From CAYZHV01 sp046541355 (GTDB lineage: Bacteria > Spirochaetota > Spirochaetia > DSM-27196 > Alkalispirochaetaceae): a stretch of DNA of 30,684 nt. Of this stretch, positions 8,060 to 16,695 are shown one piece after another; within the stretch, counting starts at the first letter, position 1; each line of letters starts with the position of its first letter. The stretch is from positions 1 to 30,684 of the forward strand of contig JBKHDM010000033.1 in the NCBI GenBank assembly GCA_046541355.1, read 5' to 3'. Under the pieces are notes generated by a model. The model saw only the letters and a list, made by a program, of their open reading frames with translations, had not been told where the DNA came from and searched no databases. A program made the position numbers and the translations under genes.

Positions 8060-8607
8060 GCGAGTTCCTCCACCACCAGGGCGTCATTTGTGTAGATACA
8101 GATATCCGCGGCGATACGCAGTGATCGCTCGGCGATCTCCCGGGCGGAGAGCTCCCCCAGGTCGAGGTACGCCCTCGCCGCGGCCAGGGCGTAGCTTCCG
8201 CCGCTGCCGATAGCGATCGCACCGTGCTCCGGCTCGATCACGTCCCCGGTGCCGGAGATGAGAAAGGTCTTGTTCCGGTCGGCCACCAGGAGAAGTGCCT
8301 CGAGGCGGCGTAACATACGGTCGGTCCGCCACTCCTTGGCAAGCTCCACCGCCGCCCGGGTCAGGTCGCCGGCGTACTCCTTCACCTTACCCTCGAACCG
8401 CTCGAAGAGGGTAAAGGCGTCGGCTGTTGCCCCGGCAAAACCAACGAGAATCCGCCCATCGTAGATGGTGCGGACCTTTCGCGCGTTACCCTTCATCACC
8501 GACTCCCCCATCGTCACCTGGCCGTCTCCGGCCATGGCGACCTTCTCACCCCGGCGGACGGCGACTACCGTGGTGCTGCGTATCCGTCTTTTTGCGTTAC
8601 TGCTCAT
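8056..8607 (-). CDS. hslV: HslV, peptidase subunit of the HslUV protease
   Basis: HslV is the proteasome-beta-like threonine peptidase that forms the double-ring core of HslUV. The 183-residue product aligns with TTVVAVRR as the mature N-terminus, so Thr12 would be the nucleophile after removal of an 11-residue propeptide (MSSNAKRRIRS). Family motifs DGQVTMGE, GFAGATADAFTLFERFE, LLVAD and AIGSGGSYALAAARA are all present. The start ATG at 8607 lies inside the end of xerC (11-nt overlap), and the end overlaps hslU. The xerC-hslV-hslU order is also found in Firmicutes. Confidence 0.97.
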   Translation of the reverse strand: MSSNAKRRIRSTTVVAVRRGEKVAMAGDGQVTMGESVMKGNARKVRTIYDGRILVGFAGATADAFTLFERFEGKVKEYAGDLTRAAVELAKEWRTDRMLRRLEALLLVADRNKTFLISGTGDVIEPEHGAIAIGSGGSYALAAARAYLDLGELSAREIAERSLRIAADICIYTNDALVVEELA

Positions 8608-9541
8608 TGTTCTCTCTCACTGTCTCAATCTCCCTCTTGCGGCGCTCCCGGATCCCTGCGTGGGGATGCGCCCGGGCGTAAACCTCCTTGAGGCGGTTAA
8701 CCCCGAGGTGGGTATAAATCTGAGTTGTGGACAGCGAACTGTGGCCGAGCAACTCCTGAACAATCCGAATGTCCGCGCCCCGGTCGAGAAGATGGGTCGC
8801 AAAGGAGTGCCGGAAGGTGTGGGGGCTCACACGCTTGGAAATCCCGATCGAGCGAAGCCTCCGCTCGATGAGGAGCGCCGCACCCCGCTGCGTGAGGCGG
8901 TCTCCCCGCTGGTTGAGTATGAGCGCCTTCTCGTCCCGCTTCCCGAGGCGGCGCAGAAGCTCCCGGCGCAGGGGGAGGTAGGAGCGCACCGCCTCGTAAC
9001 TGTGCTCATTCAGGAAGACAAACCGTTGCTTGCCTCCCTTGCCGTGGACCAGCACCGACCGCCGCTTGAAGGCGATATCGTCGATGTTAATGCCCACGAG
9101 CTCGCTTATCCGACAACCTGCTGAATATAAGAGCTCCAACAGCAGTTTGTCACGCAGAGCGGGAAAGTCGCCGCCGTCGAAGTCGAGGATCTCGGTTACC
9201 TCATCCTCAAAGAGGATATCCGGCAAACTCCGGCCGAGCCGGAGCGAGCGGACCGCTTCCATCGGGTTGGAGGAGCGTTCTCCAAAGCGCATCTGGTACT
9301 TGAAAAGACCGTTGAGGGTACTGATGTGTCGGTTTACCGTCGCCGGCGCCGCTCCTCGACCGCTGAGCTCCCGGATGTAGCGGCGGGCGAGACGGGAGTC
9401 CACCGTCTCCAGATCGATCTCCCGCTGTGAGAGCCAGAGGGTAAAAGCGTCGAGATCGTTGCGGTAGGCGTGGATTGTCTGCTCGCTGAGGTTGCGGACA
9501 CTCCGGAGGTAGTTCAGGTAGCGATCGATCCTGCTGTTCAC
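8597..9541 (-). CDS. xerC: Tyrosine recombinase, XerC-like
   Basis: This is a tyrosine site-specific recombinase, probably one partner of a XerCD pair that resolves chromosome dimers at dif. The 314-residue product has the N-terminal SAM-like core-binding domain (about 1-88) and a catalytic domain with the full set: Arg144 (GCRISE), Lys168 (GKGGK), His241/Arg244 (HTFRHSFATH), His267 (LLGHSS) and Tyr276 (TTQIYTH). The start is GTG, overlapping the dprA stop as GTGA. A short basic tail (IRERRKREIE) extends past the catalytic Tyr. Assignment as XerC rather than XerD rests mainly on position next to hslVU and on the presence of a second Xer protein 1.8 kb upstream in the same operon. Confidence 0.85.
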   Translation of the reverse strand: MNSRIDRYLNYLRSVRNLSEQTIHAYRNDLDAFTLWLSQREIDLETVDSRLARRYIRELSGRGAAPATVNRHISTLNGLFKYQMRFGERSSNPMEAVRSLRLGRSLPDILFEDEVTEILDFDGGDFPALRDKLLLELLYSAGCRISELVGINIDDIAFKRRSVLVHGKGGKQRFVFLNEHSYEAVRSYLPLRRELLRRLGKRDEKALILNQRGDRLTQRGAALLIERRLRSIGISKRVSPHTFRHSFATHLLDRGADIRIVQELLGHSSLSTTQIYTHLGVNRLKEVYARAHPHAGIRERRKREIETVRENNEQ

Positions 9542-10587
9542 GTTTCAAGCTCCTCATCATCCCCAAGAAAGAGAGACAGAAGCGCCTGGCCGCTTCTGCG
9601 CTCCCGGCCGCGCCGGCGCAGCGGTGAGCGACGCCGCCGGCCGGAGCTGCCCGGCGCCCCCCATTCGGCGAGGGTTTCATCGACGCTTTCGAGCTCCGGG
9701 GCGGGGGGCGGCCAGTTCTCTCCCCGTTCCAGGGCGCTCCAGCTCTCGTAGACCGGCGCCCCCTCCTCGGCGAGGCGCTGGGTGCCTTCCCGGGAGGGGG
9801 CGGAGCCCACACCAACCGGGTGGAGGAGCACCGGCCGGTCCTCGGAAAGGGCAAAGTTCGACGTGATAAGGGCACCGGAATCCCGGGGAGCCTGCACCAC
9901 CATCACCGCACCACTCATCCCGGCGATGATCCGGTTGCGCTGGGGAAACTGCTGTTTGCGAACCGGCGTGCCCGGGGAGTACTCGCTCACCAGCGCACCC
10001 CCAGCCCCGAGGATCTCCCTGGCGAGGGGTCTGTGCTGGGGCGGATAGAGGACGTCGATACCGGAGCCGAGGACTGCCACGGTCCGGCCGCCGGTTATCT
10101 CGAGGGCGCCCCGGTGGGCGGCTCCGTCGATGCCCCTCGCAAGACCGGAGATGACGGTGCAGCCCGCCCCGGCCGCCCCGGCGGCGATTGATCGCGCCGC
10201 GGCGAGGGCCTCGGCCTCGGGCGTTCGGGTTCCGACGAGGGCGATCGTGTTTGTTCCGGTGAGACGATCACGATTACCCCGAAAAAAGAGAAGCAGCGGC
10301 GGGTCGTAGATCGTGCGAAGCCGGGGGGGATACTCATCGTCAAAAAAGGAGAGCAACGAGACCTCCCCGCGCTCGAGAAGCTCCCGGTCCCGCTCGAGAT
10401 CGAAGGTCCCCTCCATCAGATAGTCCCTCGTGAGAGGAACCGGATGTCCGAGCTCCCGGGCGAAATCAACCGGGGAGAGCTCCTCGAGGGCGTCGGCGCT
10501 CTCGAGCCTGTGGGCGAGGAGAATCCGCTCCCGCGGTTTGAGGTAGGGAAGTCTGTTGAGGCGAAGTAAGAGTCCCCGCTCCGGCAT
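9538..10587 (-). CDS. dprA: DNA-processing protein DprA (Smf)
   Basis: DprA binds single-stranded DNA in the cytoplasm and loads RecA during uptake of DNA; it is also present in many bacteria not known to be transformable. The product (349 aa from the ATG at 10587) has an N-terminal SAM-like region (about 1-75) and the Rossmann-like DprA core with VGTRTPE, VISGLARGIDGAAHRGAL, YPPQHRPLAREI, SEYSPGT and FPQRNRIIAGMSGAVMVVQA. The C-terminal part (from about 300) is basic and low in complexity (GRRRRSPLRRRGRERR); no clear winged-helix domain was recognised there. The ATG overlaps the preceding TGA as TGATG with GGGAGAG upstream; a TTG one codon earlier is less likely. Confidence 0.94.
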   Translation of the reverse strand: MPERGLLLRLNRLPYLKPRERILLAHRLESADALEELSPVDFARELGHPVPLTRDYLMEGTFDLERDRELLERGEVSLLSFFDDEYPPRLRTIYDPPLLLFFRGNRDRLTGTNTIALVGTRTPEAEALAAARSIAAGAAGAGCTVISGLARGIDGAAHRGALEITGGRTVAVLGSGIDVLYPPQHRPLAREILGAGGALVSEYSPGTPVRKQQFPQRNRIIAGMSGAVMVVQAPRDSGALITSNFALSEDRPVLLHPVGVGSAPSREGTQRLAEEGAPVYESWSALERGENWPPPAPELESVDETLAEWGAPGSSGRRRRSPLRRRGRERRSGQALLSLFLGDDEELET

Positions 10588-11396
10588 CAATTCTCTCCCT
10601 CCAGAAGCTGCCTGCGATTTTCCAGCGCCCGCCGCCGTTGGTCCCGACTGTTGGCGTCCTCGGCGATCTGCCCGTAGAGGTCCGCCGCATCCTCGAGGCG
10701 ACCGAGCTCCACGAGCATCCGCGCCCGGACAAACCGTGCCCGGGTGTTTTCCGGGTCTATCCTCAGGAGCTCTTCGATGTACTGCTCCGCCGAGGCCGGC
10801 TCCTCAAGCTCGTAGACGTAGAGGACCGAGATCGCGTAGAGACACTCCCGGTACTCTCCATCGAGCTCCAGGGCCCGGAGGTAGTACGATTCGGCCTGAC
10901 GAAGATACTCCTCCCGTCTCGCCGGGTCCTCCACAAAAGCCTGGGCCGTCTGGGCGGAGGTGATCCCGGCGAGGTGGAAGAGGACCGCGTTTGCAGGCTG
11001 CAACTCCATTGCAGCCTGCAGATTCTCCAGGGCGGGGCCGTACATCTCCTGTTCGAGAAACTCCTCGGCCAGGAGCTTTCGAAAAACCGCTACCTCGGAG
11101 AGCTTGCGAACTACCTCCTCCACATCGTCCTGGTACTCCTCGATATCCGCCTCCAGCTCCTGAATCCGCTCCCGACTCACCTCCTGCCCCTGGTACTCCC
11201 TGCCCTCGGTTCGCCGGAGAAAGTCGAGGGCCTCCCCGGAGGGGTTGCGTTGACCACAGCCCGGCAGAAGCACCACCCCGATGATCGCCGCGATCCGGAG
11301 CCCGGGAGAGAGAGGACGACGACTCACCGGTGAGGTCGGCCGCGGAGGAGCTGCTGCTTCAGGCAGGGCGCCCTCAGGAGCGCGGATGGTACTCAT
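10587..11396 (-). CDS. TPR-repeat lipoprotein
   Basis: This is a predicted membrane-anchored lipoprotein of unknown precise role. A hydrophobic segment (IAAIIGVVLLPGC) ends in a lipobox-like LPGC with the cysteine near residue 48. A coiled-coil segment (about 68-100) is followed by several TPR-like helical pairs: YGPALENLQAAMELQPANAVLF, AESYYLRALELDGEYRECLYAI, AEQYIEELLRIDPENTRARFV and RLEDAADLYGQIAED. The ATG at 11396 lies within the end of xerD and gives a long, Pro/Ala-rich lead of about 36 residues before the hydrophobic core. A GTG at 11327 would give a more normal signal peptide (MSRRPLSPGLRI...), though its ribosome site is weak. Its place after ftsZ/xerD suggests an envelope scaffold role, but this is inference. 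Confidence 0.8.
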   Translation of the reverse strand: MSTIRAPEGALPEAAAPPRPTSPVSRRPLSPGLRIAAIIGVVLLPGCGQRNPSGEALDFLRRTEGREYQGQEVSRERIQELEADIEEYQDDVEEVVRKLSEVAVFRKLLAEEFLEQEMYGPALENLQAAMELQPANAVLFHLAGITSAQTAQAFVEDPARREEYLRQAESYYLRALELDGEYRECLYAISVLYVYELEEPASAEQYIEELLRIDPENTRARFVRARMLVELGRLEDAADLYGQIAEDANSRDQRRRALENRRQLLEGEN

Positions 11397-12258
11397 CGTG
11401 GTAACTTCGCAAATCCTCGTTGTCGATATGGGTGTAGATCTGGGTGGTGCTTATGTCGGCGTGGCCGAGAAGCTCCTGCACCGCCCTGAGGTCCGCACCC
11501 CCTTCGAGCAGGTGGGTCGCAAAGGAGTGACGGAGGGTATGCACCTTTGCCTCGACCCCGACCCTGCCGGCGAGCTCGTTAAATCGCTTCCAGATCCCCT
11601 TTCGGGAAAGCGGCTGTCCCCGGCGGTTGATAAACAGGTGGTTACCGGCAGCGCTGTTTCGGGCGAGTTCCGGTCTCGCCTCCTGGAGGTAGCGCTCTAT
11701 CCAGCTGATCGCCTCGTCCCCGATCGGAACCAGCCGCTCCTTGCCCCCTTTTCCTGTGATCCGAACCAGCCCCTCCGAGAGGTAGAGCCTGCTCACCGTG
11801 AGACCGACTGCCTCGGAGATGCGCAGTCCGCAGGAGTAGATCAACTCGAAGATCGCCCGGTCCCGCAGGCCGAGGGGGGTAGTAATGTCAATGCCTTCGA
11901 GGAGCGTTTCCACCTCCTCAACCTGGAGGACCCCGGGAAGACGGTACTTGGTCCGGGGCAGCTCCACCTGCCGGGCGGGATTGTCCGGTCGCACCTGTTC
12001 GAGGACACAGAAGTGGAAGAAGGAGCGTATAGCCGAGACGATCTTCGCCACGGTTCGCTGCTCGATTCCGTTCTCCTGGGTCTGCCGGTCGATGAGGTAG
12101 TCGATTATCTCCTGAGCCGACAGCTCTACGATGTCGATCCCCTCCCGGTCGATGTGGGTGAGAAAAGCGGTTATGTCTCGCATGTAGGTTTCGACAGTCT
12201 GGGGCGAGAGCCTCAGCTCCACCGCCAGATAGTCGTTGAACCGCTCCAGTAGTTCCAT
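11374..12258 (-). CDS. xerD: Tyrosine recombinase, XerD-like
   Basis: This is a site-specific tyrosine recombinase, the likely partner of the XerC-like protein in the same operon, acting in chromosome dimer resolution at dif. From the ATG at 12258 the product has 294 residues: a core-binding domain (about 1-88), then catalytic residues Arg146 (GLRISEAVGL), Lys170 (GKGGKERLVP), His240/Arg243 (VHTLRHSFATH), His266 (LLGHADIS) and Tyr275 (TTQIYTH). This start was chosen because MELLERFNDYLAVEL is the usual XerD beginning and it lies 7 nt after the ftsZ stop. An in-frame ATG at 12348 would overlap ftsZ by 83 nt and add a non-conserved 30-residue lead. Confidence 0.9.
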   Translation of the reverse strand: MELLERFNDYLAVELRLSPQTVETYMRDITAFLTHIDREGIDIVELSAQEIIDYLIDRQTQENGIEQRTVAKIVSAIRSFFHFCVLEQVRPDNPARQVELPRTKYRLPGVLQVEEVETLLEGIDITTPLGLRDRAIFELIYSCGLRISEAVGLTVSRLYLSEGLVRITGKGGKERLVPIGDEAISWIERYLQEARPELARNSAAGNHLFINRRGQPLSRKGIWKRFNELAGRVGVEAKVHTLRHSFATHLLEGGADLRAVQELLGHADISTTQIYTHIDNEDLRSYHDEYHPRS

Positions 12259-12265
12259 ACCGGCT

Positions 12266-13456
12266 TCAGCGGTTGCCGTTGGCCGCCCGGCGGTAGCGGA
12301 GAATCGCGGGGATTCCGAGTTCGTCTCCGTAATCCGGATCGTCGGCAAACAGATCTTCCTGGACCTCCGCGGGCTTCTCGCTGGTCATCTTGCTCCACTC
12401 GTCCAGGGATATGAACTGCTCCTTCTTCGACTCCCCCTGTGCCGCATCGCTTCGCTCACCCTTTCCGGCAGGTTCAGGAGCGTAGAAGCCGGTGGCGATC
12501 ACTGTCACCTTGACGCTCTCACCCATGTTGTCGTCGATCGCACTGCCTGCGATGACGAGAACCTCCTCATCGGCGTTGGCGGTAATAATGTTGAGCACCT
12601 CCTCGTACTCGGTGAGGGAGAAGTCCGGTCCTCCGGTCACGTTGACGAGAATGCCCTTGGCGCCCTCGATCCGGGCGTCCTCGAGGAGGGGGTTGTTAAT
12701 CGCGTTGGTCGCCGCGTCGACCGCGCGGTTGTCCCCCTGACCGACGCCGATACCCATAAGGGCGTCGCCCTGACCGAGCATGATCGTCTGGACGTCGGCA
12801 AAGTCGATGTTGATCATGCCGTCCTTGGTGATCAGGTCCGAAATACCCTGCACCCCCTGACGCAGCACGTCATCGGCAAGAAGAAAAGCCTCGGTTATCG
12901 GCGTCTTGCGCTCGACGATCTTGAGTAGATGCTGGTTCGGTATGGTCAGAAGGGTGTCAACCGAACCCCGAAGCTTGCTTATCCCCTCTTCGGCGATCCG
13001 CGCCTTTCGGGCACCCTCGAAGTTAAAAGGCTTGGTCACCACCGCCACGGTGAGAATCCCGAGGTCCTTGGCAACCTGAGCGATAACCGGAGCCGCACCG
13101 GTCCCGGTACCTCCTCCCATGCCGGCGGTGATAAAGACCATGTCCGCCCCGTTGAGCAGACGCTGGAGCTCCTCCTTGTCCTCGAGTGCGGCCTTCTCTC
13201 CCACCTCCGGTTTACCTCCCGCACCGAGACCGCCGGTTACCTTTGCGCCGAGAGGCCGTTTGACCGACGCCCTGGAGCTTTGGAGCGCCTGGAGATCGGT
13301 GTTGACCGCGATGAACTCCACGTTGGAAAGCCCAACAGAGATCATCCTGTTAACCGCGTTGCTTCCGCCGCCGCCGACACCGACGACCTTAATGATCGTG
13401 GGACTTGTCGAATCTTCCGGTTCGACCCAATCGTCCTCGCGTATTTCCAAGTTCAT
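12266..13456 (-). CDS. ftsZ: Cell division GTPase FtsZ
   Basis: FtsZ is the tubulin-like GTPase that polymerises into the Z ring at midcell. The 396-residue product has VVGVGGGGSNAVNRM (about 24-38), the tubulin signature GMGGGTGTGAAPV (about 112-124), and the T7-loop region NIDFADVQTIM. A variable linker (about 325-375) leads to the conserved C-terminal peptide DELGIPAILRYRR, which binds FtsA and other partners. The ATG at 13456 has GGGAGG six bases upstream, one of the best ribosome sites in the operon, fitting FtsZ's high demand. It lies 24 nt after ftsA. Confidence 0.99.
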   Translation of the reverse strand: MNLEIREDDWVEPEDSTSPTIIKVVGVGGGGSNAVNRMISVGLSNVEFIAVNTDLQALQSSRASVKRPLGAKVTGGLGAGGKPEVGEKAALEDKEELQRLLNGADMVFITAGMGGGTGTGAAPVIAQVAKDLGILTVAVVTKPFNFEGARKARIAEEGISKLRGSVDTLLTIPNQHLLKIVERKTPITEAFLLADDVLRQGVQGISDLITKDGMINIDFADVQTIMLGQGDALMGIGVGQGDNRAVDAATNAINNPLLEDARIEGAKGILVNVTGGPDFSLTEYEEVLNIITANADEEVLVIAGSAIDDNMGESVKVTVIATGFYAPEPAGKGERSDAAQGESKKEQFISLDEWSKMTSEKPAEVQEDLFADDPDYGDELGIPAILRYRRAANGNR

Positions 13457-13480
13457 GCAACCCCTCCCAGTTATTGCAAT

Positions 13481-14710
13481 CTATTCAAAGAAGTTTTTCA
13501 TCCAAGCTCTCAGGCCCTCGAGGACCCCGGACCCTTTGTCCGACGGCTGCCCCCGTACCGGGCCGCCCTCCCGGGCGGCAAATCGCACAAGCCCCACCGC
13601 CGTGGCGTACTCAGGGCTCTGGTAGCGGTCTACAAGACCGCCGTAGTTGCCCGGCTCCCCGAGGCGGGCACCGAGGCGAAATATCTCCTGGGCGAGTTCG
13701 ACCGCCCCGGGCAGAAGCGCACCACCGCCGGTGAGGACGATCCCCCCGCCTATCTGCGGCAGGAGCCCCTTTTTCTCGACCCGATCCCGCGCCATGGTGA
13801 GGATCTCCGCCATCCGCGGCTGGATAATCTCGCAGATCTGCTCCCGGCTGCGGGAGATCGGCGGGCGCCCGCCGACCCCGGGGACAATCACCGGCTCCTC
13901 CTCCTCGACCATCTCCATAAAGGCGTAACCCGCCTCCCGCTTCAGCTTCTCGGCGATATCGATCGGCGTTTTCAGCATGATCGAAAGATCTCCGGTCACC
14001 TGCTGTCCGCCGATCGGAATCACCGTGGAGAAGTAGGGCGCCCCGTCGAGATAGACCACCACGTCGGTGGTGCCGCCGCCGATATCGATCATCATAACCC
14101 CGAGGTCCTTTTCGTCCTGGACGAGGACCGCCTCGGCGGCGGCGAAACTGTCGAAAATGACCGAGTCCACCTTGAACCCCGCCCGATTTACGCACTTGAC
14201 CAGGTTCTGCCCGGCGGTCACCGAGCCGGTGACGATGTGGACATCCACCTCGAGGCGTACGCCGATCATGTCGAGGGGATTCCGAATGCCGTCCTGATCG
14301 TCCACGGTAAAGGAGCGGGGAATCACGTGCAGTATCTCCCGATCCATCGGGATCGATACCGCCCGGGCCGCCTCGATCACCCGGTCCACATCGGCGGGGG
14401 TGATCTCCCGCCCCTTTCCGGTAACCGCCACAACTCCACGGCTGTTGAGCCCCTCGATGTGGCTTCCGGCGATCCCGGTGACCACCGACTGCACCTCCCG
14501 GCCCGCCATCTGCTCCGCGGCCTCGACCGCGGCGAGGACCGAGCGCAGGGTTGCTTCGATGTTGATCACCACTCCCCGGCGGAGACCGGAGGAGAGACTG
14601 GTCCCGATGCCGACGATCTCGAGAACCCCTGATTCGTTGTACTCCCCGACCACCGCCGTCACCTTCGACGTGCCGATATCGAGTCCGACGATCGTATCGC
14701 CACCGACCAC
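13481..14710 (-). CDS. ftsA: Cell division protein FtsA
   Basis: FtsA is an actin-family ATPase that tethers FtsZ filaments to the cytoplasmic membrane and recruits later division proteins. The 409-residue product has phosphate 1 (GLDIGTSKVTAVV, about 9-21), the FtsA-specific 1C domain (about 85-165), phosphate 2 (MMIDIGGGTTDVVVY), and the adenosine motif (GIVLTGGGALLPG). It ends in an amphipathic helix (LEGLRAWMKNFFE) typical of the membrane-targeting tail. The start is GTG immediately after the ftsQ stop (TAGGTG), with GGAGG in the ftsQ 3' end as ribosome site. Confidence 0.98.
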   Translation of the reverse strand: MVGGDTIVGLDIGTSKVTAVVGEYNESGVLEIVGIGTSLSSGLRRGVVINIEATLRSVLAAVEAAEQMAGREVQSVVTGIAGSHIEGLNSRGVVAVTGKGREITPADVDRVIEAARAVSIPMDREILHVIPRSFTVDDQDGIRNPLDMIGVRLEVDVHIVTGSVTAGQNLVKCVNRAGFKVDSVIFDSFAAAEAVLVQDEKDLGVMMIDIGGGTTDVVVYLDGAPYFSTVIPIGGQQVTGDLSIMLKTPIDIAEKLKREAGYAFMEMVEEEEPVIVPGVGGRPPISRSREQICEIIQPRMAEILTMARDRVEKKGLLPQIGGGIVLTGGGALLPGAVELAQEIFRLGARLGEPGNYGGLVDRYQSPEYATAVGLVRFAAREGGPVRGQPSDKGSGVLEGLRAWMKNFFE

Positions 14711-15556
14711 CTACTCCTCCCTCATCGAAAAGATCACGTTTCGACTTCTGAAGTCCAACTCTTCGACCTCGTCGAGAATGCCCCGCCGGCGAAAGGTGTC
14801 AAGCACCATAAAGATGTAGCCGGACTCCTGAGGAGTAAAGGAGGTCGCCACCCGGACCGGCGTTCTGAAGGGGATCGGATAGAGGACAACGTCGTAGAGC
14901 ATCCCGCCGTGATCGACGATCTCATACTCCGAGATCATCCGGTAGAGCTCGGGACGCTGCATCTTGAGCTCCCGGACACTCGCAAGGACACTCTCGACGT
15001 AATCGGGCAGGGTCTCGCCGACGCCAACGCTCTCGGGGATACCGGAAATCACCGGTAGATCACTACCCCCCGCCCCTCGGACCGGCGAAAAGACCACACC
15101 CGCCGCGTCCACATGGAGAAGCCCGACCTCGGAGCCGAGAAGCGCCGCCACCGGCCGTCGCCGGAGGATCGAGATCTCCAGGGTGTCCGGAAAGCTCTTC
15201 GCGACACTCGCCGTTTCGATTGGTGCGTACTCCTCGAGACTCTCGGCGACCACCGCCGGATCGAGGGAGAAGTAGAGCTCGTCTCCCCGGATTCTCGCCA
15301 TCCGCAGGAGCTCCTCGTCGGAGACCGGCAGGTCGCTGTCCACGACGATCCGGGTTATCCGGAACCGTGGGGCGAGAAGCAGGTGAAAGGCGAGCTCGAG
15401 TCCCATGAGGAGCCCCAGGGCGACGGCGACCCCGAGGAGGAAACGGGTCGCGGGATTGCCCGAGCCCTTTGCCTCGGATCCTGCCCTCCGGGGGTCCGCC
15501 TTCCCCGGTCGGGATGAGAGTTTGCGCTTCTTTCCACCGAGGATCAGCTCTGCCAA
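14711..15556 (-). CDS. ftsQ: Cell division protein FtsQ/DivIB (POTRA domain)
   Basis: This is a bitopic membrane protein of the divisome that, with FtsL and FtsB/DivIC, regulates the FtsW septal synthase. From the TTG at 15556 the product has 281 residues: a basic cytoplasmic lead (about 1-37), one membrane helix (about 38-61, FLLGVAVALGLLMGLELAFHLLL), a POTRA domain (about 66-135; FRITRIVVDSDLPVSDEELL), and the FtsQ beta domain. The TTG start is supported by GGAGGAGG ending 8 nt upstream. The alternative ATG at 15610 adds 18 residues, lies 64 nt inside ftsW, and has no clear ribosome site. Sequence identity to E. coli FtsQ looks low, as usual for this family. Confidence 0.85.
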   Translation of the reverse strand: MAELILGGKKRKLSSRPGKADPRRAGSEAKGSGNPATRFLLGVAVALGLLMGLELAFHLLLAPRFRITRIVVDSDLPVSDEELLRMARIRGDELYFSLDPAVVAESLEEYAPIETASVAKSFPDTLEISILRRRPVAALLGSEVGLLHVDAAGVVFSPVRGAGGSDLPVISGIPESVGVGETLPDYVESVLASVRELKMQRPELYRMISEYEIVDHGGMLYDVVLYPIPFRTPVRVATSFTPQESGYIFMVLDTFRRRGILDEVEELDFRSRNVIFSMREE

Positions 15557-16695
15557 CGGGTTCGCTCCTCCTCCGGCAGCCGCCGGGAGACGTTGAAAAT
15601 GACGCCACACATCACCAGTGTGATAAACAGGGAGGAGCCCCCGGAAGAAAAGAAGGGAAGGGTCACTCCGGTTGCCGGTACCATCCCTGAAACTACGGCC
15701 ATGTTCAAAAGCGCCTGCAGTACGATCGTCGCGGTAAGCCCAAAGACGAGGTAGGAGGCGAAGCGGTCCTCGCAGACCACGGCGAGTCGGAAGCCCCGAT
15801 AGGCGAGGAGCCCGAACAGGAGGATGACCAGAAGAACGCCGAAGAATCCGAGCTCCTCGCCGAGGACAGCAAAGATAAAGTCGGAGTGTGCCTCAGGCAG
15901 GGCGCCGAGCTTGCGGGTTCCCTGCCCCACCCCCGAGCCCCAGAGCCCTCCCCGGGCGAGGGCGTTCTGACTCGAGAGCACCTGGTAGCCCGTGCCTGTC
16001 GGGTCGAGGCGCGGCTCGATAAAGGAGAGAAGCCGCTGGACCCGGTGCTCCCGACTGAAGAGCATGATCAGGGAGATCGGGACGACCGCGCCGAACAGAG
16101 AGATGAAGTACTTCCAGGGTACGCCGGCGACAAAGAACATGCACAGAGCGACAATCATGACGAAGAAGGCGGTGGAAAAGTCGTTCTGCAGGTAGATCAG
16201 GGTCGTAAAAATCGCCACCACGATAAGTGGCGGCAGAAGGGCGTTTACCGGGTCGTCGATCTGATCAGCCTTTTTATCGAGGATGTAGGCGAGGTAGAGA
16301 ACGAGGGTGAACTTCGTGAGCTCCGAAGGCTGAAAGGAAAAGCCGAAGAGGAAGATCCAGCGACGGGCACCGAGATACTCGGCGCTTACCCCGGGCATAA
16401 AGGTCATGAGCATCAGGGTGAGGGTTATCCCGAGGATCACCGGCAGAAACCGGCGGTAGAGCTCCAGGGGCAGCCGGCTCGCGATCATCGCTCCCGCAGC
16501 TCCGAGAAGAAACCACGCAGCCTGCCTGCGAAAAAAGTGGAGGGGCTGGTCAAAGAGCCGTTCCGCCCTGAAGTAGGAGGAGGAGAAGAGCATCGCAAGG
16601 CCGACGCCCGCGAGGAGCATCACCGCCAGGAGAAGAAGCAGGTCGCCCCGATGCGTAATCTCGATACGTTCGGCTCCGAACTCTTGTCGCATCAT
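15544..16695 (-). CDS. ftsW: Septal peptidoglycan polymerase FtsW (SEDS family)
   Basis: FtsW is the multi-pass SEDS glycosyltransferase that polymerises lipid II at the septum with its partner class B PBP. The 383-residue product from the ATG at 16695 has about ten hydrophobic segments and the SEDS signatures GARRWIFLFGFSFQPSEL, QNDFSTA, GVGQGTRKLGALPEAHSDFIFAVLGEELGF and the final GVTLPFFSSGGSSL. The chosen start overlaps the mraY stop as ATGA. The longer frame to 16779 adds a non-conserved 28-residue lead within mraY. No cognate ftsI/PBP gene is present in this cluster. Confidence 0.95.
   Translation of the reverse strand: MMRQEFGAERIEITHRGDLLLLLAVMLLAGVGLAMLFSSSYFRAERLFDQPLHFFRRQAAWFLLGAAGAMIASRLPLELYRRFLPVILGITLTLMLMTFMPGVSAEYLGARRWIFLFGFSFQPSELTKFTLVLYLAYILDKKADQIDDPVNALLPPLIVVAIFTTLIYLQNDFSTAFFVMIVALCMFFVAGVPWKYFISLFGAVVPISLIMLFSREHRVQRLLSFIEPRLDPTGTGYQVLSSQNALARGGLWGSGVGQGTRKLGALPEAHSDFIFAVLGEELGFFGVLLVILLFGLLAYRGFRLAVVCEDRFASYLVFGLTATIVLQALLNMAVVSGMVPATGVTLPFFSSGGSSLFITLVMCGVIFNVSRRLPEEERTRWQS

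Noticed and set aside
9538..10587. Evidence for natural competence from dprA
   Set aside because: DprA alone is widespread and no com genes are present in the window, so no competence claim is made.
8597..12258. Mobile element or integron suggested by two tyrosine recombinases
   Set aside because: Both have Xer-type length and motifs, sit in overlapping core operon genes, and there are no cargo genes, attachment repeats or composition change.
12929..14632. 567-codon plus-strand open frame
   Set aside because: It is antisense to ftsA and ftsZ, is His/Asp/Arg-rich with no domain likeness, and is a shadow of their codon pattern.
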